The position numbers and the translations under genes are program-made. Positions 28,689-37,629 of a stretch of DNA of 64,000 bases are shown one piece after another; the stretch's first letter is position 1, and each line of letters begins with the position of its first letter. Source of the DNA: Streptomyces venezuelae ATCC 10712 (GTDB lineage: Bacteria > Actinomycetota > Actinomycetes > Streptomycetales > Streptomycetaceae); assembly GCF_008639165.1 (NCBI RefSeq), contig NZ_CP029197.1, forward strand, positions 1,860,001-1,924,000. The letters run 5' to 3'. The notes under the pieces were generated by a model. That model saw only the letters and a program-made list of their open reading frames with translations, was not told where the DNA came from and searched no databases.

Positions 28689-30058
28689 ACCTCCGCCTGA
28701 CCTGGGTCCAGCCGGAGGACCTGGTGGGCCACGAACTCCGCCAGGCGGCGGAGGACGGCCGCGACGCCCGCGCGATCGCCGCCCGCTGGCAGAACGCGGG
28801 CGGCCCCCCGGCCCCGAGGACGGCGGGCGCCTCCGGGACCCCCCGCCCGGACCTCCGCCCCCTGGCGGACACCCTCCTGACGGCCCTGGCGGACCTCCCC
28901 GCCCCCCTGTCCGCCGACGAGCCCACCGCCCTCCCCGAGATCAGGGCCCTGACCACCCCGCCCCCCGCCCCTCCCGCGGAGAGCGGGGCGCGCGGCGACA
29001 CCGCCCTCCGTGACCGGCTGCACGCCGCCTGGCTCGGCCGGGCCGCCGGCTGCCTCCTCGGCAAGCCCGTCGAGAAGCTCCCCCTGGCCGGCCTCCGCTC
29101 CCTCGCCCGAGCCACCGGCAACTGGCCCCTCTCCTCCTGGTTCACCGCCCGCGGCGTCCCGCCCGAACTGCTCGCCGCCCACCCCTGGAACCGTCGCTCG
29201 GCCGCCACCTCGCTCGCCGAGAACATCGACGGGATGCCCGAGGACGACGACCTCAACTACCCCCTCCTCAACCTGCTGCTGCTCCAGCGGTACGGCCGCG
29301 GCTTCACCACCACCGACGTCGCCCGCCTCTGGCTGGACGAACTGCCCGCCGGCCGCACCTTCACGGCCGAGCGCGTCGCCTACCGCAACCTCCTCGACGG
29401 CGTCGAACCCCCGCTGACCGCCGTCCACCGCAACCCGTTCCGCGAGTGGATCGGCGCCCAGATCCGGGCCGACGTCCACGGCTGGACGCACCCCGGCGAC
29501 CCGGTCGCCGCCGCCGGGCAGGCGTACCGCGACGCCGCCCTCACCCACACCGCGAACGGCGTCTACGGCGCCATGTTCGTCGCCGGCGCCCTCGCCACCG
29601 CCGCGACGGGCACCGCCGACGTCCACCGGTCGCTCGCCGGGGGCCTCGCCGTGATCCCGCCGCGCTCCCGCCTCGCGGTGGCCGTCCGCCGGGGGATCGG
29701 GCTGGCCCGGGAGACGACCGACTGGGACTTGGTCGTCGACCGGCTGCACGCCGAACTCGGCGGGTACCACTGGGTGCATGCCGTTCCCAACGCCGCCCTG
29801 CTCGCCGCCGCCCTCACTTACGCGGACGGCGACTTCGGCCGCTCCATCTGCGCGGCGGTCTCCGGCGGCTGGGACACCGACTCCAACGGCGCCACCGCCG
29901 GTTCGGTCGCCGGGCTGCTCGCAGGGCACCCCGACCGGCTGCCGGAGCGCTGGACCTCCCCTCTCAAGAACCGTCTCGCGACCTCGGTCCCGTCCTTCGA
30001 CGGCATCGGCTTCGACACCCTGGCCGAGCTGACCCACCTGGAGGCAGTACGCCCATGA
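28685..30058 (+). CDS. ADP-ribosylglycohydrolase family protein 4 with N-terminal extension
   Basis: A 457-residue protein: an N-terminal segment of about 107 residues (MNLRLTWVQPEDLVGHELRQ at the start, then a Pro-rich linker) precedes an ARH-like domain opening at RLHAAWLGRAAGCLLGKPVEK. The acidic motifs are EDDDLN (186-191), an unusual form of TDDT, and DTDSNG (397-402), which is complete. This matches the divergent branch of the family seen with nucleoside-type genes. It is coupled to gene 3 and to the kinase gene by 4-bp overlaps. The N-terminal segment is not recognised. Confidence 0.83.
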   Translation: MNLRLTWVQPEDLVGHELRQAAEDGRDARAIAARWQNAGGPPAPRTAGASGTPRPDLRPLADTLLTALADLPAPLSADEPTALPEIRALTTPPPAPPAESGARGDTALRDRLHAAWLGRAAGCLLGKPVEKLPLAGLRSLARATGNWPLSSWFTARGVPPELLAAHPWNRRSAATSLAENIDGMPEDDDLNYPLLNLLLLQRYGRGFTTTDVARLWLDELPAGRTFTAERVAYRNLLDGVEPPLTAVHRNPFREWIGAQIRADVHGWTHPGDPVAAAGQAYRDAALTHTANGVYGAMFVAGALATAATGTADVHRSLAGGLAVIPPRSRLAVAVRRGIGLARETTDWDLVVDRLHAELGGYHWVHAVPNAALLAAALTYADGDFGRSICAAVSGGWDTDSNGATAGSVAGLLAGHPDRLPERWTSPLKNRLATSVPSFDGIGFDTLAELTHLEAVRP

Positions 30059-30993
30059 CCAGCATCGTCGTACTCGGCAGCACCAACATGGACCTCGTGG
30101 CCTACGTCCCGAGGGCCCCGGCCCTCGGCGAGACCGTCACCGGCCGCTCGTTCCGCACGATCCCGGGCGGCAAGGGCGCCAACCAGGCCGTGGCCGCCGC
30201 CCGCGCCGGCGGCGAGGTGTCGATGATCGGCGCGGTCGGCACGGACGAGTTCGGGGTACGGCTCCGGGCCACGCTCGACCACGGCGCGGTGGACACCGAC
30301 CTCCTGCGCACCGTCGAGGGCGCCTCCGGCACCGCGCACATCGTCGTCGACGACGAGGGCGGCAACGCGATCGTCGTCGTCCCCGGCGCCAACGGCACCG
30401 TCACCTCCCTCGACCACGGCGACGAGGCCCTCATCGGCACCGCCGACCTCCTGCTCCTCCAGCTCGAACTCCCCCTCTCCGTCGTCGTGGAGGGCGCCGC
30501 GACCGCCCGCCGTCTCGGTGTCCGCACCGTCCTCACCCCCGCCCCCGCGCAGCCCCTGCCCCCCGAACTCCTCGCCGCCACCGATCTGTTGGTGCCGAAC
30601 GAGCACGAGGCGGCGGCGCTCACCGGACTGACCGACCCCCGGGAGGCCGCCCTGGCGCTGCTCCGGGACGTCCCCGAGGTGGTCGTCACCCTGGGCGCGG
30701 CCGGCAGCCTGTACGCGGCCCGGGGCGCCGATCCGGTCGTGGTGCCCGCGCCCCGTGTCCGGGCGGTGGACACCACCGGGGCCGGTGACACCTTCGTCGG
30801 CGCGCTCGCGGTCGCCCTCGGTGAGGGCCGTCCCGCGCCCGAAGCTCTGGCCTGGGCGGGGATCGCCGCCGCGCTCTCCGTCCAGCGCGAGGGCGCGTCG
30901 ACGTCGATGCCGTTCCGCACCGAGATCGAGGCCGCCTTCGGCGCCACCGGCGGGGACGAGGACAGGGACGAGAGGGAGACCGACCGCGTATGA
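30055..30993 (+). CDS. PfkB family sugar kinase, ribokinase-like
   Basis: A 312-residue ribokinase-type kinase. The first signature GGKGANQAVAAARAGG (about 38-53) and the second DTTGAGDTFVGALAVAL with the catalytic Asp are intact; PNEHEAAALTG lies between. VLGSTNMDLV at the N-terminus is as in RbsK. It follows the fourth ADP-ribosylglycohydrolase gene with an ATGA overlap, which suggests that it phosphorylates ribose, or a related pentose, released by the hydrolases. No transporter gene is in the operon. Confidence 0.85.
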   Translation: MTSIVVLGSTNMDLVAYVPRAPALGETVTGRSFRTIPGGKGANQAVAAARAGGEVSMIGAVGTDEFGVRLRATLDHGAVDTDLLRTVEGASGTAHIVVDDEGGNAIVVVPGANGTVTSLDHGDEALIGTADLLLLQLELPLSVVVEGAATARRLGVRTVLTPAPAQPLPPELLAATDLLVPNEHEAAALTGLTDPREAALALLRDVPEVVVTLGAAGSLYAARGADPVVVPAPRVRAVDTTGAGDTFVGALAVALGEGRPAPEALAWAGIAAALSVQREGASTSMPFRTEIEAAFGATGGDEDRDERETDRV

Positions 30994-32249
30994 CCACCAC
31001 ACCGCACTCCCCCACGGCACCCCCCGCCGCCGGCCCCGTGCCCGCACCCCCCGCTCAGGCGCCCCAGGGCCCCCTGCGGGGCCTGCGCGTCCTGGATCTC
31101 GCGACCCTCTTCGCCGGCCCCCTCGCGGCCATGATGCTCGGCGACTTCGGCGCCGACGTCGTCAAGGTCGAGCACCCCCGCAAGCCCGACCCGTCCCGCG
31201 GCCACGGCCCCGCCAAGGACGGCATCGGTCTCTGGTGGAAGGTCCTCGGCCGCAACAAGCGGGCGATCACCCTCGATCTGTCCTCCCCCGGCGGCCGCGA
31301 CACCCTGCTCGCGCTGGCCGCCGACGCGGACGTGATCGTGGAGAACTTCCGACCCGGCACCCTGGAACGCTGGGGTCTGGGCTGGGAGGAGCTCTCCACC
31401 GTCAACCCCCGTCTGGTCCTCGCCCGCGTCACTGGCTTCGGCCAGTTCGGCCCGTACGCCCACCGGCCCGGTTTCGGCACCCTCGCCGAGGCGATGAGCG
31501 GCTTCGCCGCCATCACCGGCGAGCCCGAGGGCCCGCCGACCCTGCCCCCCTTCGGCCTCGCCGACTCGATCGCCGCCCTCGCCACGGCGTACGCGGTGAT
31601 GACCGCGCTCACCGCGAGGACGACCACCGGGCGCGGCCAGGTCGTCGACATGGCGATCATCGAACCGATGCTCGCGGTCATCGGACCCCACCCCCTCTGG
31701 TACGACCAGCTCGGCTATGTCCAGCCCCGCACGGGCAACCGCTCCCGCAACAACGCGCCCCGCAACACCTACCGGACCTCCGACGGCTCGTGGGTCGCGG
31801 TCTCCACCTCCGCCCAGTCGATCGCCGAGCGGGTCCTGCGGCTCGTCGGCCGCCCGGAGCTGATCGACGAGCCCTGGTTCGCCGACGGCGCCGGGCGCGC
31901 CGAGCACGCGGACGTCCTGGACGAGGCGGTCGGGTCCTGGATCGCCCGCCGCACCCGGGACGACGTCATGGCGGCGTTCGAGAAGGCCGAGGCGGCGATC
32001 GCCCCGGTCTACGACGTCCGGGACGTCGTCACCGACCCCCAGTACCAGGCGCTCGGCACCGTCACCGAGGTGCGGGACCCCGAACTCGGCCCGATCAAGA
32101 TGCAGAACGTCCTCTTCCGCCTGTCCGAGACACCCGGCGCCATCCGCTGGCCCGGCCGCCCGCACGGCGCCGACACCGCCGCCGTCCTCGCCGAACTCGG
32201 CCTCACGCCCGCCGAGATCGACGCCCTGCGCGACCAGGGGGCGGTATGA
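30990..32249 (+). CDS. Family III (CaiB/BaiF) CoA-transferase
   Basis: A 419-residue class III CoA-transferase. GLRVLDLATLFAGPLAAMMLGDFGADVVKVEHP and NKRAITLDL are split typical segments, and the catalytic Asp is in FGLADSIAAL. These enzymes move CoA between carboxylic acids by a ping-pong path. An N-terminal Pro-rich arm of about 28 residues is extra. It is coupled by ATGA to the kinase gene and to the lyase gene. With the CitE-like lyase it may activate and cleave a dicarboxylic or hydroxy acid; the link with the hydrolases upstream is unexplained. Confidence 0.86.
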   Translation: MTTTPHSPTAPPAAGPVPAPPAQAPQGPLRGLRVLDLATLFAGPLAAMMLGDFGADVVKVEHPRKPDPSRGHGPAKDGIGLWWKVLGRNKRAITLDLSSPGGRDTLLALAADADVIVENFRPGTLERWGLGWEELSTVNPRLVLARVTGFGQFGPYAHRPGFGTLAEAMSGFAAITGEPEGPPTLPPFGLADSIAALATAYAVMTALTARTTTGRGQVVDMAIIEPMLAVIGPHPLWYDQLGYVQPRTGNRSRNNAPRNTYRTSDGSWVAVSTSAQSIAERVLRLVGRPELIDEPWFADGAGRAEHADVLDEAVGSWIARRTRDDVMAAFEKAEAAIAPVYDVRDVVTDPQYQALGTVTEVRDPELGPIKMQNVLFRLSETPGAIRWPGRPHGADTAAVLAELGLTPAEIDALRDQGAV

Positions 32250-33043
32250 GCCTCCCCCTCACCTGGCTGTACGCCCCGGGCGACCGGCCCGAGGTGGTCC
32301 GCAAGGCCCTCGTCTCCGGCGCCGACGTGGTCATCGTGGATCTGGAGGACGCGGTCGCCCCGGACCGCAAGGCGTACGCCCTCGACGCCACGGTCGATCT
32401 GCTCGCGGACTCCCACCCGGTCCCGGTCCACGTCCGTGTCCACACCCCGCACGACATCCCCACCCTGGCCCCCCTCCCCGGCCTCCACGGTCTTCGTGTT
32501 CCCAAGGTGACACACCCCACTGACATCCACCGGATCGCCGAGCTCGCCCCGGGCCTCCCCCTCTACCCGCTCCTGGAGAGCGCCCTCGCCGTGGAGCACG
32601 CGTACGCCCTCGCCACGGCCCACCCCGCCGTCCGGGGGATCGCCCTGGGCGAGGCCGATCTCCGCGCCGATCTGGGCGTGCGGGACGACAGCGCTCTCGA
32701 CTGGGCGCGCGGCCGCGTGGTCGTCGCGGCCCGTGCGGCGGCCCTCCCGCCCCCGGCGCAGTCGGTGCATCCCGACATCGGCGACCTGGAGGCGCTGGCG
32801 GCCGGCTGCGCCCGCGGCCGGACCCTGGGCTTCTTCGGCCGGGCGGCGATCCACCCCCGGCAGCTCCCCGTCATCGAACGCGCCTACCTGCCCACCCCCG
32901 AGGAGGTCGACGCCGCGCGTGAGGTCGTCGCGGCGGCCGGTTCGGGCGCGGGCGCCCAGGCCCTCCCGGACGGCCGCTTCGTCGACGCGGCGGTGGTGGC
33001 GGGCGCCCACCGGGTCCTCGCGCTCGCGGCGCGGACGGCCTGA
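32246..33043 (+). CDS. HpcH/HpaI-type CoA ester lyase (CitE-like)
   Basis: A 265-residue TIM-barrel lyase. LYAPGDRPEVVRKAL, DVVIVDLEDAVAPDRK (about 27-42) and the metal-binding region GIALGEADLRADLG are typical of malyl-CoA/citramalyl-CoA lyases, as is GFFGRAAIHPRQLPVI near the C-terminus. It would cleave a beta-hydroxyacyl-CoA made by the preceding CoA-transferase. It is the last gene of the seven-gene run and is followed after 5 bp by a strong hairpin terminator. Confidence 0.85.
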   Translation: MSLPLTWLYAPGDRPEVVRKALVSGADVVIVDLEDAVAPDRKAYALDATVDLLADSHPVPVHVRVHTPHDIPTLAPLPGLHGLRVPKVTHPTDIHRIAELAPGLPLYPLLESALAVEHAYALATAHPAVRGIALGEADLRADLGVRDDSALDWARGRVVVAARAAALPPPAQSVHPDIGDLEALAAGCARGRTLGFFGRAAIHPRQLPVIERAYLPTPEEVDAAREVVAAAGSGAGAQALPDGRFVDAAVVAGAHRVLALAARTA

Positions 33044-33047
33044 GACG

Positions 33048-33089
33048 CGAAAGGGCCGCCGGGACCTGTCGGTCCCGGCGGCCCTTTCG
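33048..33089. terminator. Bidirectional hairpin terminator
   Basis: CGAAAGGGCCGCCGGGACC (33048-33066) pairs perfectly over 19 bp with 33071-33089 across a TGTC loop. It sits in the 63-bp gap between the convergent lyase and lgt genes and ends both operons. Confidence 0.92.
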
Positions 33090-33106
33090 GCCGGCTGGGG
33101 AAGGGA

Positions 33107-34099
33107 TCAGCTCTTGGCGGCGGACCCGGCGCCGTTGTCGGCCCCGTGCTCCACGTCCCCGGCGGAGTCGCCGGAGTCGCCCGAGTCGGCCGAATCTCCC
33201 GAGGCGTCGGTGCGCTTCTCCAGGTCCGGAGCGGCGTCCGCGACATCGTCGTCGCCATCGGCAGCGGCCTCGGCGGCGGCCTTCGCGGCCTTCGGCTCCA
33301 CGACCTCCTCGCGGCCCGGACGGACCCGCGCCGAGATCACCATGTAGGCCACGGCGAGGGCGAAGACGATGATCGCCGTCCACACGTTCAGCCGCAGTCC
33401 GAGCACGTGGTGCGCCTCGTCGACGCGCATGTACTCGATCCAGGCCCGGCCCGCGCAGTACGCGGCCACGTACAGCGCGAAGGCGCGCCCGTGGCCCAGC
33501 TTGAAGCGGCGGTCGGCCCAGATGACCAGGACGGCGACGCCGACGCACCAGAGCGACTCGTACAGGAAGGTCGGGTGGTAGAGCCCGGCCTCGCGGTTCG
33601 CGCTCTCGGTGATCTTCAGCGCCCAGGGCAGGTCGGTCGGCTTGCCGTAGAGCTCCTGGTTGAACCAGTTGCCCCAGCGGCCGATGGCCTGGGCGAACGC
33701 GATGCCGGGGGCGATGGCGTCGGCGTACGCCGGGAGCGGGATGCCCCGTCGGCGGCAGCCGATCCAGGCGCCCACCGCACCGAGCGCGATGGCGCCCCAG
33801 ATACCGAGGCCGCCCTCCCAGATCTTGAAGGCGTCGACCCAGTTCTCACCCTCGCTGAAGTACAGCTGGTAGTCGGTGATCACGTGGTAGAGGCGTCCGC
33901 CGACGAGGCCGAAGGGCACCGCCCAGACGGCGATGTCGGCCACGGTGCCGGCGGTGCCGCCCCGGGCGATCCAGCGCTTGTTGCCGTACCAGACGGCGAC
34001 GAAGACACCGATGATGATGCAGAAGGCATAGCCGCGCAGCGGGATCGGTCCGAGGTTGATCACGCCGGTCGACGGGCTGGGAATGTAGGCAAGGTCCAT
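33107..34099 (-). CDS. lgt: Prolipoprotein diacylglyceryl transferase
   Basis: A 330-residue integral membrane enzyme that moves diacylglycerol from phosphatidylglycerol to the lipobox cysteine of prolipoproteins. The signature GRWGNWFNQELYG is at 140-152, and seven hydrophobic segments are visible. The C-terminal 60 or so residues form an acidic tail (KAAKAAAEAAADGDDD and Ser/Asp repeats), common in actinobacterial Lgt and probably cytoplasmic. It follows the thioredoxin-fold gene on the same strand and ends at a terminator shared with the convergent operon. Confidence 0.94.
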   Translation of the reverse strand: MDLAYIPSPSTGVINLGPIPLRGYAFCIIIGVFVAVWYGNKRWIARGGTAGTVADIAVWAVPFGLVGGRLYHVITDYQLYFSEGENWVDAFKIWEGGLGIWGAIALGAVGAWIGCRRRGIPLPAYADAIAPGIAFAQAIGRWGNWFNQELYGKPTDLPWALKITESANREAGLYHPTFLYESLWCVGVAVLVIWADRRFKLGHGRAFALYVAAYCAGRAWIEYMRVDEAHHVLGLRLNVWTAIIVFALAVAYMVISARVRPGREEVVEPKAAKAAAEAAADGDDDVADAAPDLEKRTDASGDSADSGDSGDSAGDVEHGADNGAGSAAKS

Positions 34100-34163
34100 G
34101 GCAGGTCCGACGCTACCCTGCCGGGCGGGCGGGACGGCAGCCCACCCGGCAACGTATGGGTAA

Positions 34164-34988
34164 CTAACCGGCGGACGGGGAGGCCGTGCCGGGCTTCTTG
34201 CCCTTGTTGGCCTCGGCGACCCACTTCTTCAGGTTCTCCGGGGAGATCTGCTCGTTCCCCTTCTGCGGGAAGATCGATTCTCCGTTCAGGAGGACGGAGG
34301 GCGTGCCGCGGAAGCCGCCGTTCCGGAAGGCCTCGTTCGACTTGGCCACCCAGCTGTCGTGCGTGCCGTCGTTGACACAGCCGCGGAAGGCGGGCGTGTC
34401 GAGCCCGGGTACCTTCGCCGCCAGCTCGATCAGCTTGTCGTTCTTCCCGAAGGCGTCGTCCGTCTCCGGTGGCTGGTTGATGTAGAGCGTGTCGTGGTAC
34501 GCGGTGAACTTCCCCGCGTCCTGGGCGCAGGCCGCCGCGTTCGCCGCGCGCAGCGAGCCGCTGCCGCCCATGTTCCCGTCGATGAGGGTGGCGAGGTGGT
34601 ACTCGGCCTTCAGCGCGCCGGTGGCCTCCAGCTCGTGGATCGTGTCCCGGAACGCGTTCTCGAACTGGGCGCACGCCGGGCAGCGGAAGTCCTCCCAGAT
34701 CGCCAGCGTCGACGGGGCGTCCGCCTTGCCGGTCGGGATGGCCGGCTTGCCGTCCTCCTCGGTCGCGCCGGTCGGCGCGACGACCGGGCCCGCCTTGTCC
34801 GATCCGCTGTCCTTGTCTCCCCCGGCGGCGATCACGCCGACGACCGCGGCGAGGCCGAGGACGCCGACCACCGCCGCGGACACGATCAGGATCCGCCGCT
34901 GCTTCTCGCGGGCCTTCTCGCGCTCGCGCTGCTGCTGGAGGCGCTCCCGCGCGCTCCGATTACCGTCACCACTGTTCTTCTGGCTCAC
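34164..34988 (-). CDS. Membrane-anchored DsbA/thioredoxin-fold protein
   Basis: A 274-residue protein: a charged N-terminal stretch (about 11-31, ERLQQQREREKAREKQRR, probable coiled coil), one transmembrane anchor (about 32-56), then an extracytoplasmic DsbA-like domain with the redox pair in RCPACAQF (Cys103, Cys106) and a cis-proline region FRGTPSVLLNG. It should oxidise or isomerise disulfides in exported proteins. GTG 34988 has GAGG before it. It is separated from trpA by a terminator, so it is probably transcribed with lgt from its own promoter. Confidence 0.87.
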   Translation of the reverse strand: MSQKNSGDGNRSARERLQQQREREKAREKQRRILIVSAAVVGVLGLAAVVGVIAAGGDKDSGSDKAGPVVAPTGATEEDGKPAIPTGKADAPSTLAIWEDFRCPACAQFENAFRDTIHELEATGALKAEYHLATLIDGNMGGSGSLRAANAAACAQDAGKFTAYHDTLYINQPPETDDAFGKNDKLIELAAKVPGLDTPAFRGCVNDGTHDSWVAKSNEAFRNGGFRGTPSVLLNGESIFPQKGNEQISPENLKKWVAEANKGKKPGTASPSAG

Positions 34989-35002
34989 GCCTCGGAAACG
35001 AA

Positions 35003-35030
35003 CCGGGGAGGCACGTGCGTGCCTCCCCGG
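35003..35030 (-). terminator. Terminator after trpA
   Basis: CCGGGGAGGCACG (35003-35015) is followed after two bases by its perfect complement (35018-35030). It lies 22 bp past the trpA stop codon and just before the start of the thioredoxin-fold gene. Confidence 0.75.
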
Positions 35031-35051
35031 TCGCAGATCCACCCCAACGGG

Positions 35052-35885
35052 TTACGAAACGCGCCGGACACCCTCGGCGAGTTCGGCCGCCAGTTCCTTT
35101 ACGGCGGCGAGTCCCGCGTTCTCGTCGCCGTCGGCGTCGAGGATCCGCTTCACGAACGCGGAGCCGACGATGACGCCGTCGGCGAAGGCCGCGACCTCCT
35201 TCGCCTGGGTGGCGTTGGAGACGCCGAGGCCGACGCAGACGGGGAGCTCCCGGCCGGGCGCGGCGGCGGCCCGGGCGCGGCGGACCAGGTCGGCCGCCTG
35301 CTCGCCGACCGACTCCCGGGTACCGGTGACGCCCATGAGGGAGGCGGCGTAGACGAAGCCGGAGCCGGCCGCCGTGATGGTGGCGAGGCGCTCGTCCTTG
35401 CTGCTGGGCGCGACGACGAAGACGGTGGCGAGACCGTGCTTGTCGGCGTTCTCGCGCCAGACCGCGGACTCCTGGACCGGCAGGTCGGGCAGGATGCAGC
35501 CCGCGCCGCCGGCCGCCGCGAGCTCCTCGGTGAAGCGCTCGATGCCGTACCGGTCGATGGGGTTCCAGTACGTCATGACGAGGACCGGCTTGCCGGTGGC
35601 CTCGTGGGCCTCGCGGACCGTGCGCATGACGTCGGCGATCTTGACGCCGCCGCGCAGGGCGATGTCGTCGGCGGTCTGGATGACCGGCCCGTCGAGGACC
35701 GGGTCGCTGTGCGGGAGGCCGACCTCGACCACGTCCGCGCCGCCGTCGAAGGCGGCCTTGATCGCCGCGATGCCGCCGTCGACGGTCGGGAAGCCGGCCG
35801 GGAGGTACGCGATGAGCGCGGCCCGGTTCTCCGCCTTCGCCTTGGCGAGGGTGTCGCTGAGCAGCTGGATGTTCCCGGTCGTCAC
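35052..35885 (-). CDS. trpA: Tryptophan synthase alpha subunit
   Basis: A 277-residue TIM-barrel enzyme that splits indole-3-glycerol phosphate into indole and glyceraldehyde 3-phosphate. The catalytic pair is Glu54 in VEVGLPHSD and Asp65 in PVLDGPVIQ. The phosphate-binding loop [11 protein letters not shown] and the late [15 protein letters not shown] are present. GTG 35885 overlaps the trpB stop as GTGA, giving equal expression of the two subunits. It is the last trp gene before a terminator. Confidence 0.96.
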   Translation of the reverse strand: MTTGNIQLLSDTLAKAKAENRAALIAYLPAGFPTVDGGIAAIKAAFDGGADVVEVGLPHSDPVLDGPVIQTADDIALRGGVKIADVMRTVREAHEATGKPVLVMTYWNPIDRYGIERFTEELAAAGGAGCILPDLPVQESAVWRENADKHGLATVFVVAPSSKDERLATITAAGSGFVYAASLMGVTGTRESVGEQAADLVRRARAAAAPGRELPVCVGLGVSNATQAKEVAAFADGVIVGSAFVKRILDADGDENAGLAAVKELAAELAEGVRRVS

Positions 35886-37120
35886 TTGGAGCCCTCCCCG
35901 TCGTACAGGCCGAAGTAGCGGGCGGCCGTGTCCATGTCCTTGTCGCCGCGCCCGGAGAGGTTGACGACGAGCAGGGCGTCCTTGCCGAGCTCCTTGCCGA
36001 CCTCCAGGGCTCCGGCGAGGGCGTGCGCCGACTCGATGGCGGGGATGATGCCCTCCGTGCGGGAGAGCAGCCGCAGCGCCTGCATGGCGGCGTCGTCGGT
36101 GACGGCGCGGTACTCGCCGCGGCCGCTGTCCTTGAGGTAGGCGTGCTCCGGGCCGATGCCGGGGTAGTCGAGGCCCGCCGAGATCGAGTACGGCTCGGTG
36201 ATCTGGCCCTCGTCGTCCTGGAGGACGTACGACCGCGAGCCGTGCAGGATGCCCGGCTCGCCGGCGGTGAGGGTGGCCGCGTGCTCGCCGGTCTCGACGC
36301 CGTGGCCGGCCGGCTCGCAGCCGATCAGGCGCACGTCCGCGTCCGGGACGAAGGCGTGGAAGAGGCCGATGGCGTTGGAGCCGCCGCCGACGCAGGCGAT
36401 CGCCGCGTCGGGGAGGCGGCCGGCGCGCTCCAGGATCTGGCGGCGGGCCTCGACGCCGATCACCCGGTGGAAGTCGCGGACCATGGCGGGGAAGGGGTGC
36501 GGTCCCGCGACGGTGCCGAACAGGTAGTGCGTCCGGTCCACGTTCGCGACCCAGTCGCGGAAGGCCTCGTTGATCGCGTCCTTGAGCGTGCGGCTGCCGG
36601 ACGTCACGGCCACCACCTCGGCGCCGAGCATCCGCATCCGGGCCACGTTGAGGGCCTGGCGCTGGGTGTCGACCTCGCCCATGTAGATGGTGCAGTCGAG
36701 GCCGAAGAGGGCGCAGGCGGTGGCGGTGGCCACGCCGTGCTGGCCGGCGCCGGTCTCCGCGATGACCCTCGTCTTGCCCATGCGCTTGGTCAGCAGGGCC
36801 TGGCCGAGCACGTTGTTGATCTTGTGCGAGCCGGTGTGGTTCAGGTCCTCGCGCTTGAGGAAGATCCGGGCGCCGCCGGCGTGCTCCGCGAACCGCGGGA
36901 CCTCGGTGAGGGCGCTCGGACGGCCCGTGTAGTTGACCATCAGGTCGTTGAGCTCGCGGGCGAACTCCGGGTCGGACTTGGCCTTGTCGTACTCGACGGC
37001 GACCTCGTCGACGGCGGCGACGAGGGCCTCCGGGATGAACTTGCCGCCGTAGGCGCCGAAGTAGCCCTCGGCGGTCGGGACCTGACCCTCCGGGTCGGGA
37101 ATGAAGAACTCGCTGGACAT
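35882..37120 (-). CDS. trpB: Tryptophan synthase beta subunit
   Basis: A 412-residue PLP enzyme that joins indole and serine. The PLP lysine is Lys100 in [10 protein letters not shown]; the AETGAGQHG loop and the phosphate-binding GGGSNAIG are intact. ATG 37120 has GAGGAG before it. A small hairpin (CGGGGC at 37135-37140 with GCCCCG at 37145-37150) stands directly upstream of this ribosome binding site and could affect translation. A 229-bp gap separates it from trpM, so it may have its own promoter. Confidence 0.96.
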   Translation of the reverse strand: MSSEFFIPDPEGQVPTAEGYFGAYGGKFIPEALVAAVDEVAVEYDKAKSDPEFARELNDLMVNYTGRPSALTEVPRFAEHAGGARIFLKREDLNHTGSHKINNVLGQALLTKRMGKTRVIAETGAGQHGVATATACALFGLDCTIYMGEVDTQRQALNVARMRMLGAEVVAVTSGSRTLKDAINEAFRDWVANVDRTHYLFGTVAGPHPFPAMVRDFHRVIGVEARRQILERAGRLPDAAIACVGGGSNAIGLFHAFVPDADVRLIGCEPAGHGVETGEHAATLTAGEPGILHGSRSYVLQDDEGQITEPYSISAGLDYPGIGPEHAYLKDSGRGEYRAVTDDAAMQALRLLSRTEGIIPAIESAHALAGALEVGKELGKDALLVVNLSGRGDKDMDTAARYFGLYDGEGSK

Positions 37121-37349
37121 GCGATTGCTCCTCGCGGGGCGGGTGCCCCGTGTGACGTGGGGTTGATGGTCACGGTGTGCACGCAAGCCAACCACGTACG
37201 ACGGCCCCGTCCCCGGCCTCCGCCCAGTTGTGGGCATTCGTCCGCCGGGGGCGGTGGAGGTCCCCCGGACGATGCGGGGGAGGGCGGGCGCGCCGGAGGC
37301 CGCCCGTGGGGCACACAGGGCGGAGGGGTCGCCAGAAGGCGCCGTCCGG

Positions 37350-37622
37350 CTAGGCGTCGCTGTCGTTCGTGGTGGGGCGCGCGACGCGCCGGCGCCATCG
37401 CATGCCGTTGACCTGGCCCGGCTCGTCGCCGATGACATACCGCACCCGGCGGCCGTGGACACGGCGGGCGGGCGCGCGGCAGCCACGCGGACGGCAGCCC
37501 CTGGCCAGCGGGGCGTGCGGCGCGGGTACGGTCTCGGCCGCGGTACGCAGCCTGCCGCCCGGCACGCCGACGGTCCCCCGGGCGGTGCCCGGAGGGGTCG
37601 GCGTGGCGCGGCGGCGGGTCAT
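37350..37622 (-). CDS. trpM: TrpM-like small regulatory protein
   Basis: A 90-residue, Arg-rich protein between trpC and trpB, where Streptomyces coelicolor encodes TrpM (SCO2038), a small protein reported to modulate tryptophan synthesis and differentiation. The C-terminal part ([20 protein letters not shown] then [16 protein letters not shown]) looks conserved; the first 35 residues are low complexity and may not be translated. ATG 37622 lies 8 bp after the trpC stop, with GGAG inside the end of trpC. A later start is possible, since the S. coelicolor protein is shorter. Confidence 0.62.
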   Translation of the reverse strand: MTRRRATPTPPGTARGTVGVPGGRLRTAAETVPAPHAPLARGCRPRGCRAPARRVHGRRVRYVIGDEPGQVNGMRWRRRVARPTTNDSDA

Positions 37623-37629
37623 GGTGGGG

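Noticed and set aside
37121..37349. A possible second leader peptide between trpM and trpB.
   Set aside because: Read on the minus strand, the GTG-initiated frame here has no stop before trpB and contains no run of Trp or His codons; only a hairpin near the ribosome site is visible.
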